Shown: positions 53,779-60,507 of the stretch, piece after piece
Layout of the letters: the number at the start of each line of letters is the position of its first letter
How positions within the stretch are numbered: the stretch's first letter is position 1
The notes under the pieces: generated by a model
Database searches by the model: none
The model's input: only the letters and a program-made list of their open reading frames with translations
Told to the model about the DNA's origin: nothing
Made by a program: the position numbers and the translations under genes
Assembly: GCF_001684975.1 (NCBI RefSeq)
Contig: NZ_MAYH01000023.1
Location: 558,001 to 622,000 of the forward strand
Direction: 5' to 3'
Length of the DNA stretch: 64,000 bases
Source: Chryseobacterium artocarpi
Lineage (GTDB): Bacteria > Bacteroidota > Bacteroidia > Flavobacteriales > Weeksellaceae

Positions 53779-53808
53779 AAAAGGCTTCCCAATCAGGAAG
53801 CCTTTAAC
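53779..53808. terminator. Bidirectional terminator
   Basis: AAAGGCTTCC and GGAAGCCTTT around CAATCA, with an A run on the left. Between the DUF3667 gene and the YadA-head-like gene. Confidence 0.85.
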
Positions 53809-53841
53809 ACCATATCAACTATAATAAAACTTATTATCAAA

Positions 53842-55119
53842 TTAAAACTCATTGATCATCACATAAAAATGATTTGAGTACAGACTGTTTGCATTCCCTG
53901 AAATATTGGTAAGGTTAATGGCAATACTCGAAGTAGATGTCAGCCTTGGATTAGAGATGGAAAATGTTGAATTTCCTGCAAAATCTCCTGCCGGAGAAAC
54001 CACAACTACAGCTCTTGTAGAACCTGGTTGAAACCCTACCGGTACAGCAATATCCAATGTTTTAGATTTTCCCGGAGGCAAATTATTAATAGATACATCA
54101 GCCCATACTTCAAAAGTAATCTGATTTTTCTGTATGCTTCCTTTCTCACCAAGTTTATATTGTCCGTTTACATCCAGCTTTGCAGAAGTATTCGGAGCAC
54201 CAGTACCAATACCTACATTCGCATTATTATTTCCCAAAACAATGGCATTGGCTTGTGAGGTGGTGGCTCCATATCCTATAGCTGTAGAATATTGCCCCAA
54301 AGCATTAGCTTCTGAACCTAAAGCAGTTGAATTTTCTTTATTAGTTAAAGCATTATACCCTAACGCTGTTTCACTATTTGTATTTGTTTTCGCATTATAT
54401 CCCAATGCGATAGATTGAAATCCTCCCGCAGAAGCATTATTTCCAATTGCAGTAGATTCATTTTTACTCGTTTGGGCATTATATCCGATAGCTGTTGACT
54501 TAAAAGCTCCTGCAGTCGATTTATTCCCGATTGCCAAAGCATCATTTGCAGAAACAGCAGCTGCACTACCAATAGAAATCCCTTGAAATGCGGAACTTGA
54601 ACTTCCGATGGCAATACCATTCTGACCGGCATTTGCTCCCAATCCAAAGCTTACAGAGTTATCTACTCCTAATCTTCCTGCGATGGAAGCATTTACTTTA
54701 AAGATAAGATCATCCATTGTTTTTGTTCCCAATGACAATGCTGTATTGGCACCGCTATAGTTTCCACTGTTTTCTCCCGTCGTATTCCAGCCTGTCCCGT
54801 TATCAGTTTTATTCATTGTACTGGAATCTGTAGATATTTTATTCCATTTTGATTCATACCAATAATAAAATCCGACTTCTGTAAGACCGGCTTTTCCGTT
54901 ATTCCATACGATAAGTCCGTCAGCCGGAGAAGGGATAGTAATGTTATCTGTACTAGATGCTAAAGCTATACTTGGTAAAAGCACTCCTTTATCTTTAGAA
55001 TCTACATGAAGCATTGCAGAACGATCCGGACTAGGTAATCCAATCCCAATCTGAGCACTCGCAATCATAGTAAAAAATAAAAAAAGAAGGCTTAAGGTAT
55101 GTTTATATTTTCTCTGCAT
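53842..55119 (-). CDS. Secreted protein with YadA-head-like 14-residue repeats
   Basis: 425 residues from MQRKYKHTLSLLFLFFTMIASAQ, a signal peptide. Residues about 150-290 consist of some ten consecutive 14-residue repeats with the xAxG pattern (LAIGNKSTAGAFKS, TAIGYNAQTSKNES, TAIGNNASAGGFQS, IALGYNAKTNTNSE and so on), as in the left-handed beta-roll heads of trimeric YadA-like adhesins. It lacks the coiled-coil stalk and membrane anchor of true autotransporters and also a recognisable type IX tail; the final 100 residues are a beta-rich domain. Similar repeat proteins appear in phage tail fibres and secreted Bacteroidota proteins. A promoter lies just upstream. Confidence 0.82.
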   Translation of the reverse strand: MQRKYKHTLSLLFLFFTMIASAQIGIGLPSPDRSAMLHVDSKDKGVLLPSIALASSTDNITIPSPADGLIVWNNGKAGLTEVGFYYWYESKWNKISTDSSTMNKTDNGTGWNTTGENSGNYSGANTALSLGTKTMDDLIFKVNASIAGRLGVDNSVSFGLGANAGQNGIAIGSSSSAFQGISIGSAAAVSANDALAIGNKSTAGAFKSTAIGYNAQTSKNESTAIGNNASAGGFQSIALGYNAKTNTNSETALGYNALTNKENSTALGSEANALGQYSTAIGYGATTSQANAIVLGNNNANVGIGTGAPNTSAKLDVNGQYKLGEKGSIQKNQITFEVWADVSINNLPPGKSKTLDIAVPVGFQPGSTRAVVVVSPAGDFAGNSTFSISNPRLTSTSSIAINLTNISGNANSLYSNHFYVMINEF

Positions 55120-55140
55120 CACATGTGTTTTTTGAGGATG

Positions 55141-55169
55141 CAAATATACAAACTTTTTAACAAATCAAC
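55141..55169 (-). promoter_or_regulatory. Promoter of the YadA-head-like gene
   Basis: Reverse strand: TTG at 55169-55167, 18 bases, TATATTTG at 55148-55141. The box excludes the in-frame TTG at 55143 and fixes the start at the ATG at 55119. Confidence 0.68.
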
Positions 55170-55375
55170 TATTTTATTGAAAATTCAATAATTTAAAACA
55201 CTTTAAAGTGACTAAATAAGACACTACTCACCAAAAGATGAAAAATACTAATTTACAATAACTTAAAAACCCTTTTAATGATAAGCATTTGAAAACAGCC
55301 ACCGCTATACATTTAATAATCAACAATTATATAATCATTAAAAAAATCACCATAAAAAGAATAAAACACAATTCA

Positions 55376-55933
55376 TTATTCTCTTATAAAACAACTTTCA
55401 ATGTGATCATTTATCATACCTGTAGCCTGCATATGAGCATAAACAACCGTGGAACCAACAAATTTTAATCCTCTTTTCTTAAGATCTTTTGAAATTGCAT
55501 CAGATATTTCAGTAGTAGCCGGAATATCTTGCAATGTATTGGGTCTGCTGTCTAATGGTTTTCCTCCTATAAAACCCCAGATATATTTTGAGAAGCTTCC
55601 AAATTCTTTTTGAACCTCAATGAACTTTTGTGCGTTTGTGACAGTTGCTAAAATTTTAAGTCTGTTTCTGATAATTCCTGCATTGTTCATGAGTTCTTCA
55701 ATTTTTTGATCTGAATAAGCCGCGATTTTTTGATAATCAAAATGATCAAATGCTTCTCTGAAGTTCTCTCTTTTAGATAATATAGTATACCAGCTCAGTC
55801 CAGCCTGGAAACTTTCGAGAACAAGGAACTCAAATATGGTTTCATCATCATATACGGGTCTTCCCCACTCTTCATCATGATATTTTCTATAAAGGTCATC
55901 TTTCTCACACCAGCCGCAACGTATTTTTTCCAT
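55376..55933 (-). CDS. tag: DNA-3-methyladenine glycosylase I
   Basis: 185 residues from MEKIRCGWCEKDDLYRKYHDEEWG. Tag features are complete: the zinc ligands Cys (RCGWC), His (YHDEEWG) and the late His/Cys (MINDHIESC), the substrate pocket FQAGLSWYTILSKRENFREAF, and RGLKFVGSTVVYAHMQATGMI. It excises 3-methyladenine from alkylated DNA, opening base excision repair. The start at 55933 is chosen because the zinc motif begins four residues on; an in-frame ATG at 55984 adds a non-conserved hydrophobic stretch. Confidence 0.95.
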   Translation of the reverse strand: MEKIRCGWCEKDDLYRKYHDEEWGRPVYDDETIFEFLVLESFQAGLSWYTILSKRENFREAFDHFDYQKIAAYSDQKIEELMNNAGIIRNRLKILATVTNAQKFIEVQKEFGSFSKYIWGFIGGKPLDSRPNTLQDIPATTEISDAISKDLKKRGLKFVGSTVVYAHMQATGMINDHIESCFIRE

Positions 55934-56069
55934 AATTATCAGATTTATTAAATAAAGGTAAGATGATTTAGAAAAAGATAACAAAAGATTATGAAAAATT
56001 TAACAAAGCACCCCGGTTTTAGGAATGGTTATTGTTTAATCAATACTACCAAACCTAATTTATAGTATT

Positions 56070-56369
56070 ATGAACAATTCAGATTACAACAAAGCGGAAA
56101 ATGCAGTAAACAATGTAGAAAATTCTTTACAGAATGCAGCGGACAATACGAAATGGAAAATCAATGAATTGGCAGACAAAGCCAAGGATTATATCAATGA
56201 AAAACGAAATAATGACCAGGAAGCAAGTCAGGAGGATTGGCTGGACAGGGTAAAAGCTAATGTATCAGATGCCTGGGAAGATATTAAGGACAAAGCTGAT
56301 GAGGCATGGGAAAAAACCAAAGATGCGGCAGAGGATGTAAAGGCAGAATGGAATAAGAAAACCAATTAA
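56070..56369 (+). CDS. Small charged amphipathic protein (LEA/YtxH-like)
   Basis: 99 residues, almost wholly helical and highly charged, with recurring 11-residue-like units (WEDIKDKADEA, WEKTKDAAEDV). No signal peptide or hydrophobic helix. The composition resembles late-embryogenesis-abundant or CsbD/YtxH-type stress proteins that protect membranes and proteins; there is no catalytic motif. Monocistronic with a terminator. Confidence 0.75.
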   Translation: MNNSDYNKAENAVNNVENSLQNAADNTKWKINELADKAKDYINEKRNNDQEASQEDWLDRVKANVSDAWEDIKDKADEAWEKTKDAAEDVKAEWNKKTN

Positions 56370-56397
56370 AATTTCAGTCATATAAATATTTTCAAGA

Positions 56398-56435
56398 TAA
56401 ATGGAGTCTTATAATCGATAAGGCTCCATTTTTAT
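56398..56435 (+). terminator. Terminator of the small charged-protein gene
   Basis: AATGGAGTCTT and AAGGCTCCATT pair with one wobble around ATAATCGAT, then TTTTATTA. Confidence 0.82.
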
Positions 56436-56490
56436 TATGTCATAACTACAATTATTGCTACATTTGTAGTTCAATAAACATTAAAAAATT

Positions 56491-57300
56491 ATGTCATACG
56501 GTTTACTTAAAGGCAAAAAGGGAATTATATTTGGAGCTCTTAATGAACAATCTATCGCATGGAAAGTTGCTGAAAGATGTCATGAAGAAGGTGCGGAATT
56601 CATCTTATCGAATGCTCCTATCGCTATGAGAATGGGAGAGCTTAATGCTTTAGCTGAAAAAACAGGATCTGAAGTAATAGGTGCTGATGCTACTTCTATA
56701 GAAGATCTTGAAAAGCTTTTTGATGCTGCTGTTGCTAAATTTGGTAAAATAGACTTTATTCTTCACTCTATAGGAATGTCCGTAAATGTAAGAAAAGGGA
56801 AACATTATACAGAAATGAACTACGACTGGTTAGAAAAAGGCTGGGACGTTTCTGCTGTATCATTCCATAAAGTAATGCGTGTGGCTTGGGAAAAAGACTG
56901 TATGAATGAATGGGGAAGCATCCTTGCTCTTACTTATATTGCAGCTCAGAGAACTTTCCCTGACTATAATGATATGTCTGATAACAAGGCGTATCTTGAA
57001 AGTATTGCAAGAACTTTTGGTAACTACTGGGGTGAAAGAAAAGTACGTGTAAACACAGTTTCTCAGTCTCCTACTCCTACTACAGCCGGTAGCGGTGTAA
57101 AAGGTTTCGGAGGTTTCTTAGGATATGCTGACGATATGTCTCCACTAGGAAATGCTACAGCTTTAGACTGTGCCAACTACTGTGTGACTTTATTCTCTGA
57201 TCTTACTAAGAAAGTAACAATGCAGAATCTTTTCCATGATGGAGGTTTCAGCAGTACAGGTGTTACTCAGAAGGTGATCAGTAAATACGACGCTGAATAA
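56491..57300 (+). CDS. fabI: Enoyl-ACP reductase
   Basis: 269 residues. NADH-binding GIIFGALNEQSIAW, then LHSIGMSV and the catalytic Tyr-x6-Lys in DYNDMSDNKAYLE, with VRVNTVSQSPTPTTAGSGV before the flexible substrate lid. FabI reduces enoyl-ACP in the last step of each fatty-acid elongation cycle and is the triclosan target. A TACATTTG box at 56459-56466 is the likely promoter -7 element. Confidence 0.96.
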   Translation: MSYGLLKGKKGIIFGALNEQSIAWKVAERCHEEGAEFILSNAPIAMRMGELNALAEKTGSEVIGADATSIEDLEKLFDAAVAKFGKIDFILHSIGMSVNVRKGKHYTEMNYDWLEKGWDVSAVSFHKVMRVAWEKDCMNEWGSILALTYIAAQRTFPDYNDMSDNKAYLESIARTFGNYWGERKVRVNTVSQSPTPTTAGSGVKGFGGFLGYADDMSPLGNATALDCANYCVTLFSDLTKKVTMQNLFHDGGFSSTGVTQKVISKYDAE

Positions 57301-57326
57301 TAATATTTCAATATATTACATAAATT

Positions 57327-57370
57327 AAAAACCGCAATACATTTTAATAATGTGTTGCGGTTTTGTTTTA
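57327..57370. terminator. Bidirectional terminator
   Basis: AAAACCGCAATACATT and AATGTGTTGCGGTTTT pair with one wobble around TTAAT; A run before, T-rich after. Separates fabI from the lipoprotein cluster. Confidence 0.9.
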
Positions 57371-57391
57371 TGGAATCCGATAGTATTAAAA

Positions 57392-57994
57392 TTATTTTAT
57401 TTTTCTGAATCGATACTCTTTATCAATTTCAAAAATTTCAGATACTTCGATAGGTATACTATTATCTCCCTCCATTCCATCTTTAAAATTTCTTCCATAT
57501 GAACTTGTTATTGAAATATGCTTACCGTCAAAATAATTAATCTTTTTTTCAGTAGATTCATTCCAACTTGCAATTACTAGATTTGATTTTATTACTTTAT
57601 TCCGGGAATCATAAATTGTCCAAAGCAATTCTTCACTATGTAAATCAAAATGATGTAAATAACAAAGTATCCAAATGTTATTAGAAACTTTTATTTTATA
57701 ACCTGCATAGTATTTACTTTTTAAATAAGATTTTTCATATATAGTTTCATTTACAGGATATAGAAAAACATTAGAAATAACATCATAGGGAATTAATATT
57801 GATCGATAAATTTTAGAAAGATCATCAGTACAATTGTCTGTTTTCTCTATGAAATTATTTTCAATATTAATAATATCAAAATCTTTTGATTCATAATTTT
57901 CCATTTTTTCATTTACTATGTTGTTTAAAGCTTTCTTCTGGTCATTGTTTGAACATGACACTATAATTAATAAAATAAAAATAAATGCTTTCAT
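57392..57994 (-). CDS. Lipoprotein of unknown function
   Basis: 200 residues, MKAFIFILLIIVSCSNND with lipid-anchored Cys at 14. The mature part is rich in Asn, Ile, Lys and aromatics and looks beta-strand rich; I recognise no domain. It is the last gene of a leftward lipoprotein series behind the RHS gene and follows the previous one after 20 bases without a terminator, so the two share a message. A role as an orphan immunity protein is possible only by position. Confidence 0.75.
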   Translation of the reverse strand: MKAFIFILLIIVSCSNNDQKKALNNIVNEKMENYESKDFDIINIENNFIEKTDNCTDDLSKIYRSILIPYDVISNVFLYPVNETIYEKSYLKSKYYAGYKIKVSNNIWILCYLHHFDLHSEELLWTIYDSRNKVIKSNLVIASWNESTEKKINYFDGKHISITSSYGRNFKDGMEGDNSIPIEVSEIFEIDKEYRFRKIK

Positions 57995-58014
57995 ACTAAT
58001 TAAGGATGTATTTC

Positions 58015-58542
58015 CTAAGGTTTTAAAGGAATTTTAGTTACTATACTATATTCTAAAACTTTGTATCCCTTAGACTCTAATTCCTTAACATAATAATCAC
58101 AACCTAAAATTGTTACATTATATCTGTTATGAAAAGATTTAATAATCTGCTCGTACTTATTCGAATTACTATATTTATAAACAGCTCGATTGTTTTTATC
58201 GAAGATTATTGAATGATTTATTGTTTGAAATGGATTTAAAATAATCAAATCTTCACGACATGATGTATCGTTTCTAGAATAATACCCATTTTTAAAATAC
58301 AAATATGGATCTAATATTTTCCCATTTTCCAGAACAAAAGATTTACCATAAAAACCTAAAGGATCAATAATATAGGTATTATTAGTATTATTTTTTATAA
58401 TCTCCTCTATGACCTCTGTGGATTGGGAATCAATGTGGGTTAATGGAAATATAATATCAACATCTTTTCCTTTATTCAATTTAATTTGATTCGAGCAATA
58501 AATAAACAAAAGACAAAAAGGTAATATAACAATTTTTTTCAT
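58015..58542 (-). CDS. Lipoprotein of unknown function
   Basis: 175 residues, MKKIVILPFCLLFIYCSNQ with lipobox FIYC and Cys at 16. No recognised domain; several short beta-like stretches and little charge pattern. Its start codon overlaps (ATGA) the stop of a decayed reading frame that belongs to the neighbouring paralog family, so this gene was probably once second in a pair. Cotranscribed with the gene at 57392. Confidence 0.75.
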   Translation of the reverse strand: MKKIVILPFCLLFIYCSNQIKLNKGKDVDIIFPLTHIDSQSTEVIEEIIKNNTNNTYIIDPLGFYGKSFVLENGKILDPYLYFKNGYYSRNDTSCREDLIILNPFQTINHSIIFDKNNRAVYKYSNSNKYEQIIKSFHNRYNVTILGCDYYVKELESKGYKVLEYSIVTKIPLKP

Positions 58543-58631
58543 AATTTAAATTTAATGATTGTAGGTTGTGCTATAGGTTTAGCTTTTCCGAAATTAAGTT
58601 TTAAAAATATTCTTAAATATTTTATCTTTAA
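58539..58631 (-). pseudogene. C-terminal remnant of a third lipoprotein paralog
   Basis: Translation of the reverse strand gives LKIKYLRIFLKLNFGKAK followed by PIAQPTI, closely matching the C-terminal EYLRRFSKLNFGKTKFVAQP of the gene at 58701 and DYITKFSKLNFGKAKFVLQP of the gene at 59431. The frame has no start and lacks the first 150 residues; it closes with TGA overlapping the next ATG. It lies just beyond the terminator of the gene at 58701. A deletion between family members is the simplest origin. Confidence 0.85.
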
Positions 58632-58648
58632 GAGAGGACTTAGTTCTC

Positions 58649-58684
58649 AAAAAAAGCTCCAACAGTTTATAATAGGAGCTTTTA
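58649..58684 (-). terminator. Terminator of the lipoprotein gene at 58701
   Basis: Reverse strand AAAAGCTCC and GGAGCTTTT pair around a 14-base loop, followed by a seven-T run. Confidence 0.87.
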
Positions 58685-58700
58685 TAATTATAGATAATCG

Positions 58701-59339
58701 CTATTTATTGGCATCATTCTGAGAGATACTTAAAAATAAACTATCTTCTATCACAGGTTGCGCCACAAATTTTGTTTTACCAAAATTTAACTTTGAAAAC
58801 CTTCTTAAATATTCTCCTTCAGGATATTTACCTTTCAATATTTTACTATAAGGATAATAATTTTGCTTAAATTTCGAAGAATAATTATGAATTGGAGGAG
58901 TTTGTTTAATAATTAATTTATACTTTATTTTCATTTTTTCATTTTTTTGTAAATAAAATATAGAATCTCCATCACCTGGCATTATTTGATTTATTACATC
59001 AGTCATACCTCTATTTGACAAATCGGCAATTCTAATACTGTCTAATTTTCTTTGATAAAATTTAGAAAACTGATCATTCTGTATTATTGCATGTACATTT
59101 ATGGGAAAGTCTTTCTCTTTTCCACCCTGAGTAGAAAAATCTTTGAAGTTCTTATCACCAAATTCAAGTGTATTTGGAGCAGGAAAAATAATATCATAAG
59201 AAGTATTATTTTCAAAGATAAGAGTCAATTCATTTTTATTTTTGCTATACTTTAAGGTCAAAACACTATCTTTTTTTGATTCCTGTTTACAAGAAATCAC
59301 ACAGAATATTGTTAATAAAATTAATGTGATTTTTTTCAT
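58701..59339 (-). CDS. Lipoprotein, paralog A
   Basis: 212 residues, MKKITLILLTIFCVISCKQE with Cys at 17. The mature protein contains TLKYSKNKNELTLIFENNTSYDIIFPAPNTLEF, SIFYLQKNEKMKIKYKLIIK and KLNFGKTKFVAQPVIEDSLF, all shared in order with the gene at 59431 (roughly a third identical). The FENNTSYDIIF part suggests an immunoglobulin-like beta domain. It could be an immunity-type lipoprotein of the neighbouring RHS toxin; nothing in the sequence proves it. Confidence 0.82.
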   Translation of the reverse strand: MKKITLILLTIFCVISCKQESKKDSVLTLKYSKNKNELTLIFENNTSYDIIFPAPNTLEFGDKNFKDFSTQGGKEKDFPINVHAIIQNDQFSKFYQRKLDSIRIADLSNRGMTDVINQIMPGDGDSIFYLQKNEKMKIKYKLIIKQTPPIHNYSSKFKQNYYPYSKILKGKYPEGEYLRRFSKLNFGKTKFVAQPVIEDSLFLSISQNDANK

Positions 59340-59374
59340 TTTAAAGTACTTTTAAATATTTTTTATATCCAATT

Positions 59375-59412
59375 GTAATGAATCCGCCTCACAGCTGAGA
59401 CAGATTCATTCA
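59375..59412. terminator. Hairpin between the two paralogs
   Basis: AATGAATC and GATTCATT with an inner CTCA/TGAG stem. The T run is weak, so it may be a leaky terminator. Confidence 0.45.
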
Positions 59413-59430
59413 AGTTATAATGTTCTTATT

Positions 59431-60027
59431 TTAATAATTTGTATTCTTTTCGGAAACTTTTATAAATAAGCTATCTTCTATTACTGGTTGTAATACAAAT
59501 TTTGCTTTACCAAAATTAAGCTTAGAAAATTTCGTTATATAATCTCTTTCTAAATAATTTTCTTGAATGCCTCTTGGATAAGGGTAATAAATTTGTTTAT
59601 ATTTTGAAGGAATAGCTGTTCGCTGAATTTTTAGTTTATATAATACTTTTAAATAACTATTCTTTTTTAAATAAAACACAGAGTGTCCATCAGAAGGACG
59701 TTTTAAATCAATAAGAACCTGCATTTTTTCATCTATTAATGTTTTGATATAAAGACTATCTAATATTTTCTGGTAATATTTATCAGATTGATTAGGCTCT
59801 ATTACTCCATAAACATTTTGGTAATCTTTATTATTAAGACTTTCAAATTCTATAGCATTAGGTGCTAAAAATATGATATCAGTATTTGTATTATTTTTAA
59901 AATTGAGTATTATATCTTTAATATTTCTTGCATAAGATAAATTAAATGTATTTGTTTTACTCTTTTCTTTATTACAGGACAATAGAAAAAAGGAAGAAAA
60001 AAATATTAAAACTAAAAGATTTTTCAT
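59431..60027 (-). CDS. Lipoprotein, paralog B
   Basis: 198 residues, MKNLLVLIFFSSFFLLSCNKE with Cys at 18. Same layout as the gene at 58701: LSYARNIKDIILNFKNNTNTDIIFLAPNAIEF, SVFYLKKNSYLKVLYKLKIQ and KLNFGKAKFVLQPVIEDSLF. Clear tandem duplicate. It is separated from the gene at 60082 by a terminator, so the lipoproteins are expressed in separate units, as expected for accumulated cassettes. Confidence 0.82.
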   Translation of the reverse strand: MKNLLVLIFFSSFFLLSCNKEKSKTNTFNLSYARNIKDIILNFKNNTNTDIIFLAPNAIEFESLNNKDYQNVYGVIEPNQSDKYYQKILDSLYIKTLIDEKMQVLIDLKRPSDGHSVFYLKKNSYLKVLYKLKIQRTAIPSKYKQIYYPYPRGIQENYLERDYITKFSKLNFGKAKFVLQPVIEDSLFIKVSEKNTNY

Positions 60028-60051
60028 TTTAAAATATTTTGAATTTTGAAG

Positions 60052-60079
60052 AAAAGGCTGCCTTTTTTGACAGCCCTCA
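60052..60079 (-). terminator. Terminator of the RHS/immunity unit
   Basis: Reverse strand GGCTGTC and GGCAGCC pair around AAAAAA and run into TTTTC; three bases after the lipoprotein stop. Confidence 0.72.
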
Positions 60080-60081
60080 TT

Positions 60082-60507
60082 TTACTCTTTAATAAATTTT
60101 GAAAGTTCATCCGGTATTGGAGGTAGTTTTCTCAAATCTTTAACAAAAGTTGTTTTATCCCTTTTTACAACTAAAATATTAGTTTCTTGATAATCTGTAT
60201 TATAGAACCATAATCTACCTTGATTGTCAATATAAATAGTCCATTTCATATAATTACTAATTGGAACATTAATATTTCTCTGATATAATAAATTATTGTA
60301 ATAGTCGAAAACCCCATAAATAATTGTATCATCCTTGAATTCTTTTACAACAATACTAAAATCCCTGAAATAATATATTCCAGGCGAGCTAATAAATGTA
60401 TTTTCCTTAACAAATACGCCTAAATTTTTATCATTTTTTGCATAACTATTACTCCTATCGCAACTAATTATTAGAAATAGCATTAAAATTATTGTAATTT
60501 TTCCCAT
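60082..60507 (-). CDS. Small lipoprotein, candidate immunity protein for the RHS toxin
   Basis: 141 residues, MGKITIILMLFLIISCDRS with Cys at 16 and a beta-rich mature part (IYYFRDFSIVVKEF, TIIYGVFDYYNN, KWTIYIDNQGRLWFYNTD). Its first 19 bases overlap the 3' end of the RHS gene in another frame, so the two are translationally coupled, the usual sign of a toxin's own immunity partner. The lipoprotein signal would place it in the periplasm or at the outer membrane, suggesting that the toxin acts outside the cytoplasm. This is inference; no immunity family is recognised. Confidence 0.75.
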   Translation of the reverse strand: MGKITIILMLFLIISCDRSNSYAKNDKNLGVFVKENTFISSPGIYYFRDFSIVVKEFKDDTIIYGVFDYYNNLLYQRNINVPISNYMKWTIYIDNQGRLWFYNTDYQETNILVVKRDKTTFVKDLRKLPPIPDELSKFIKE

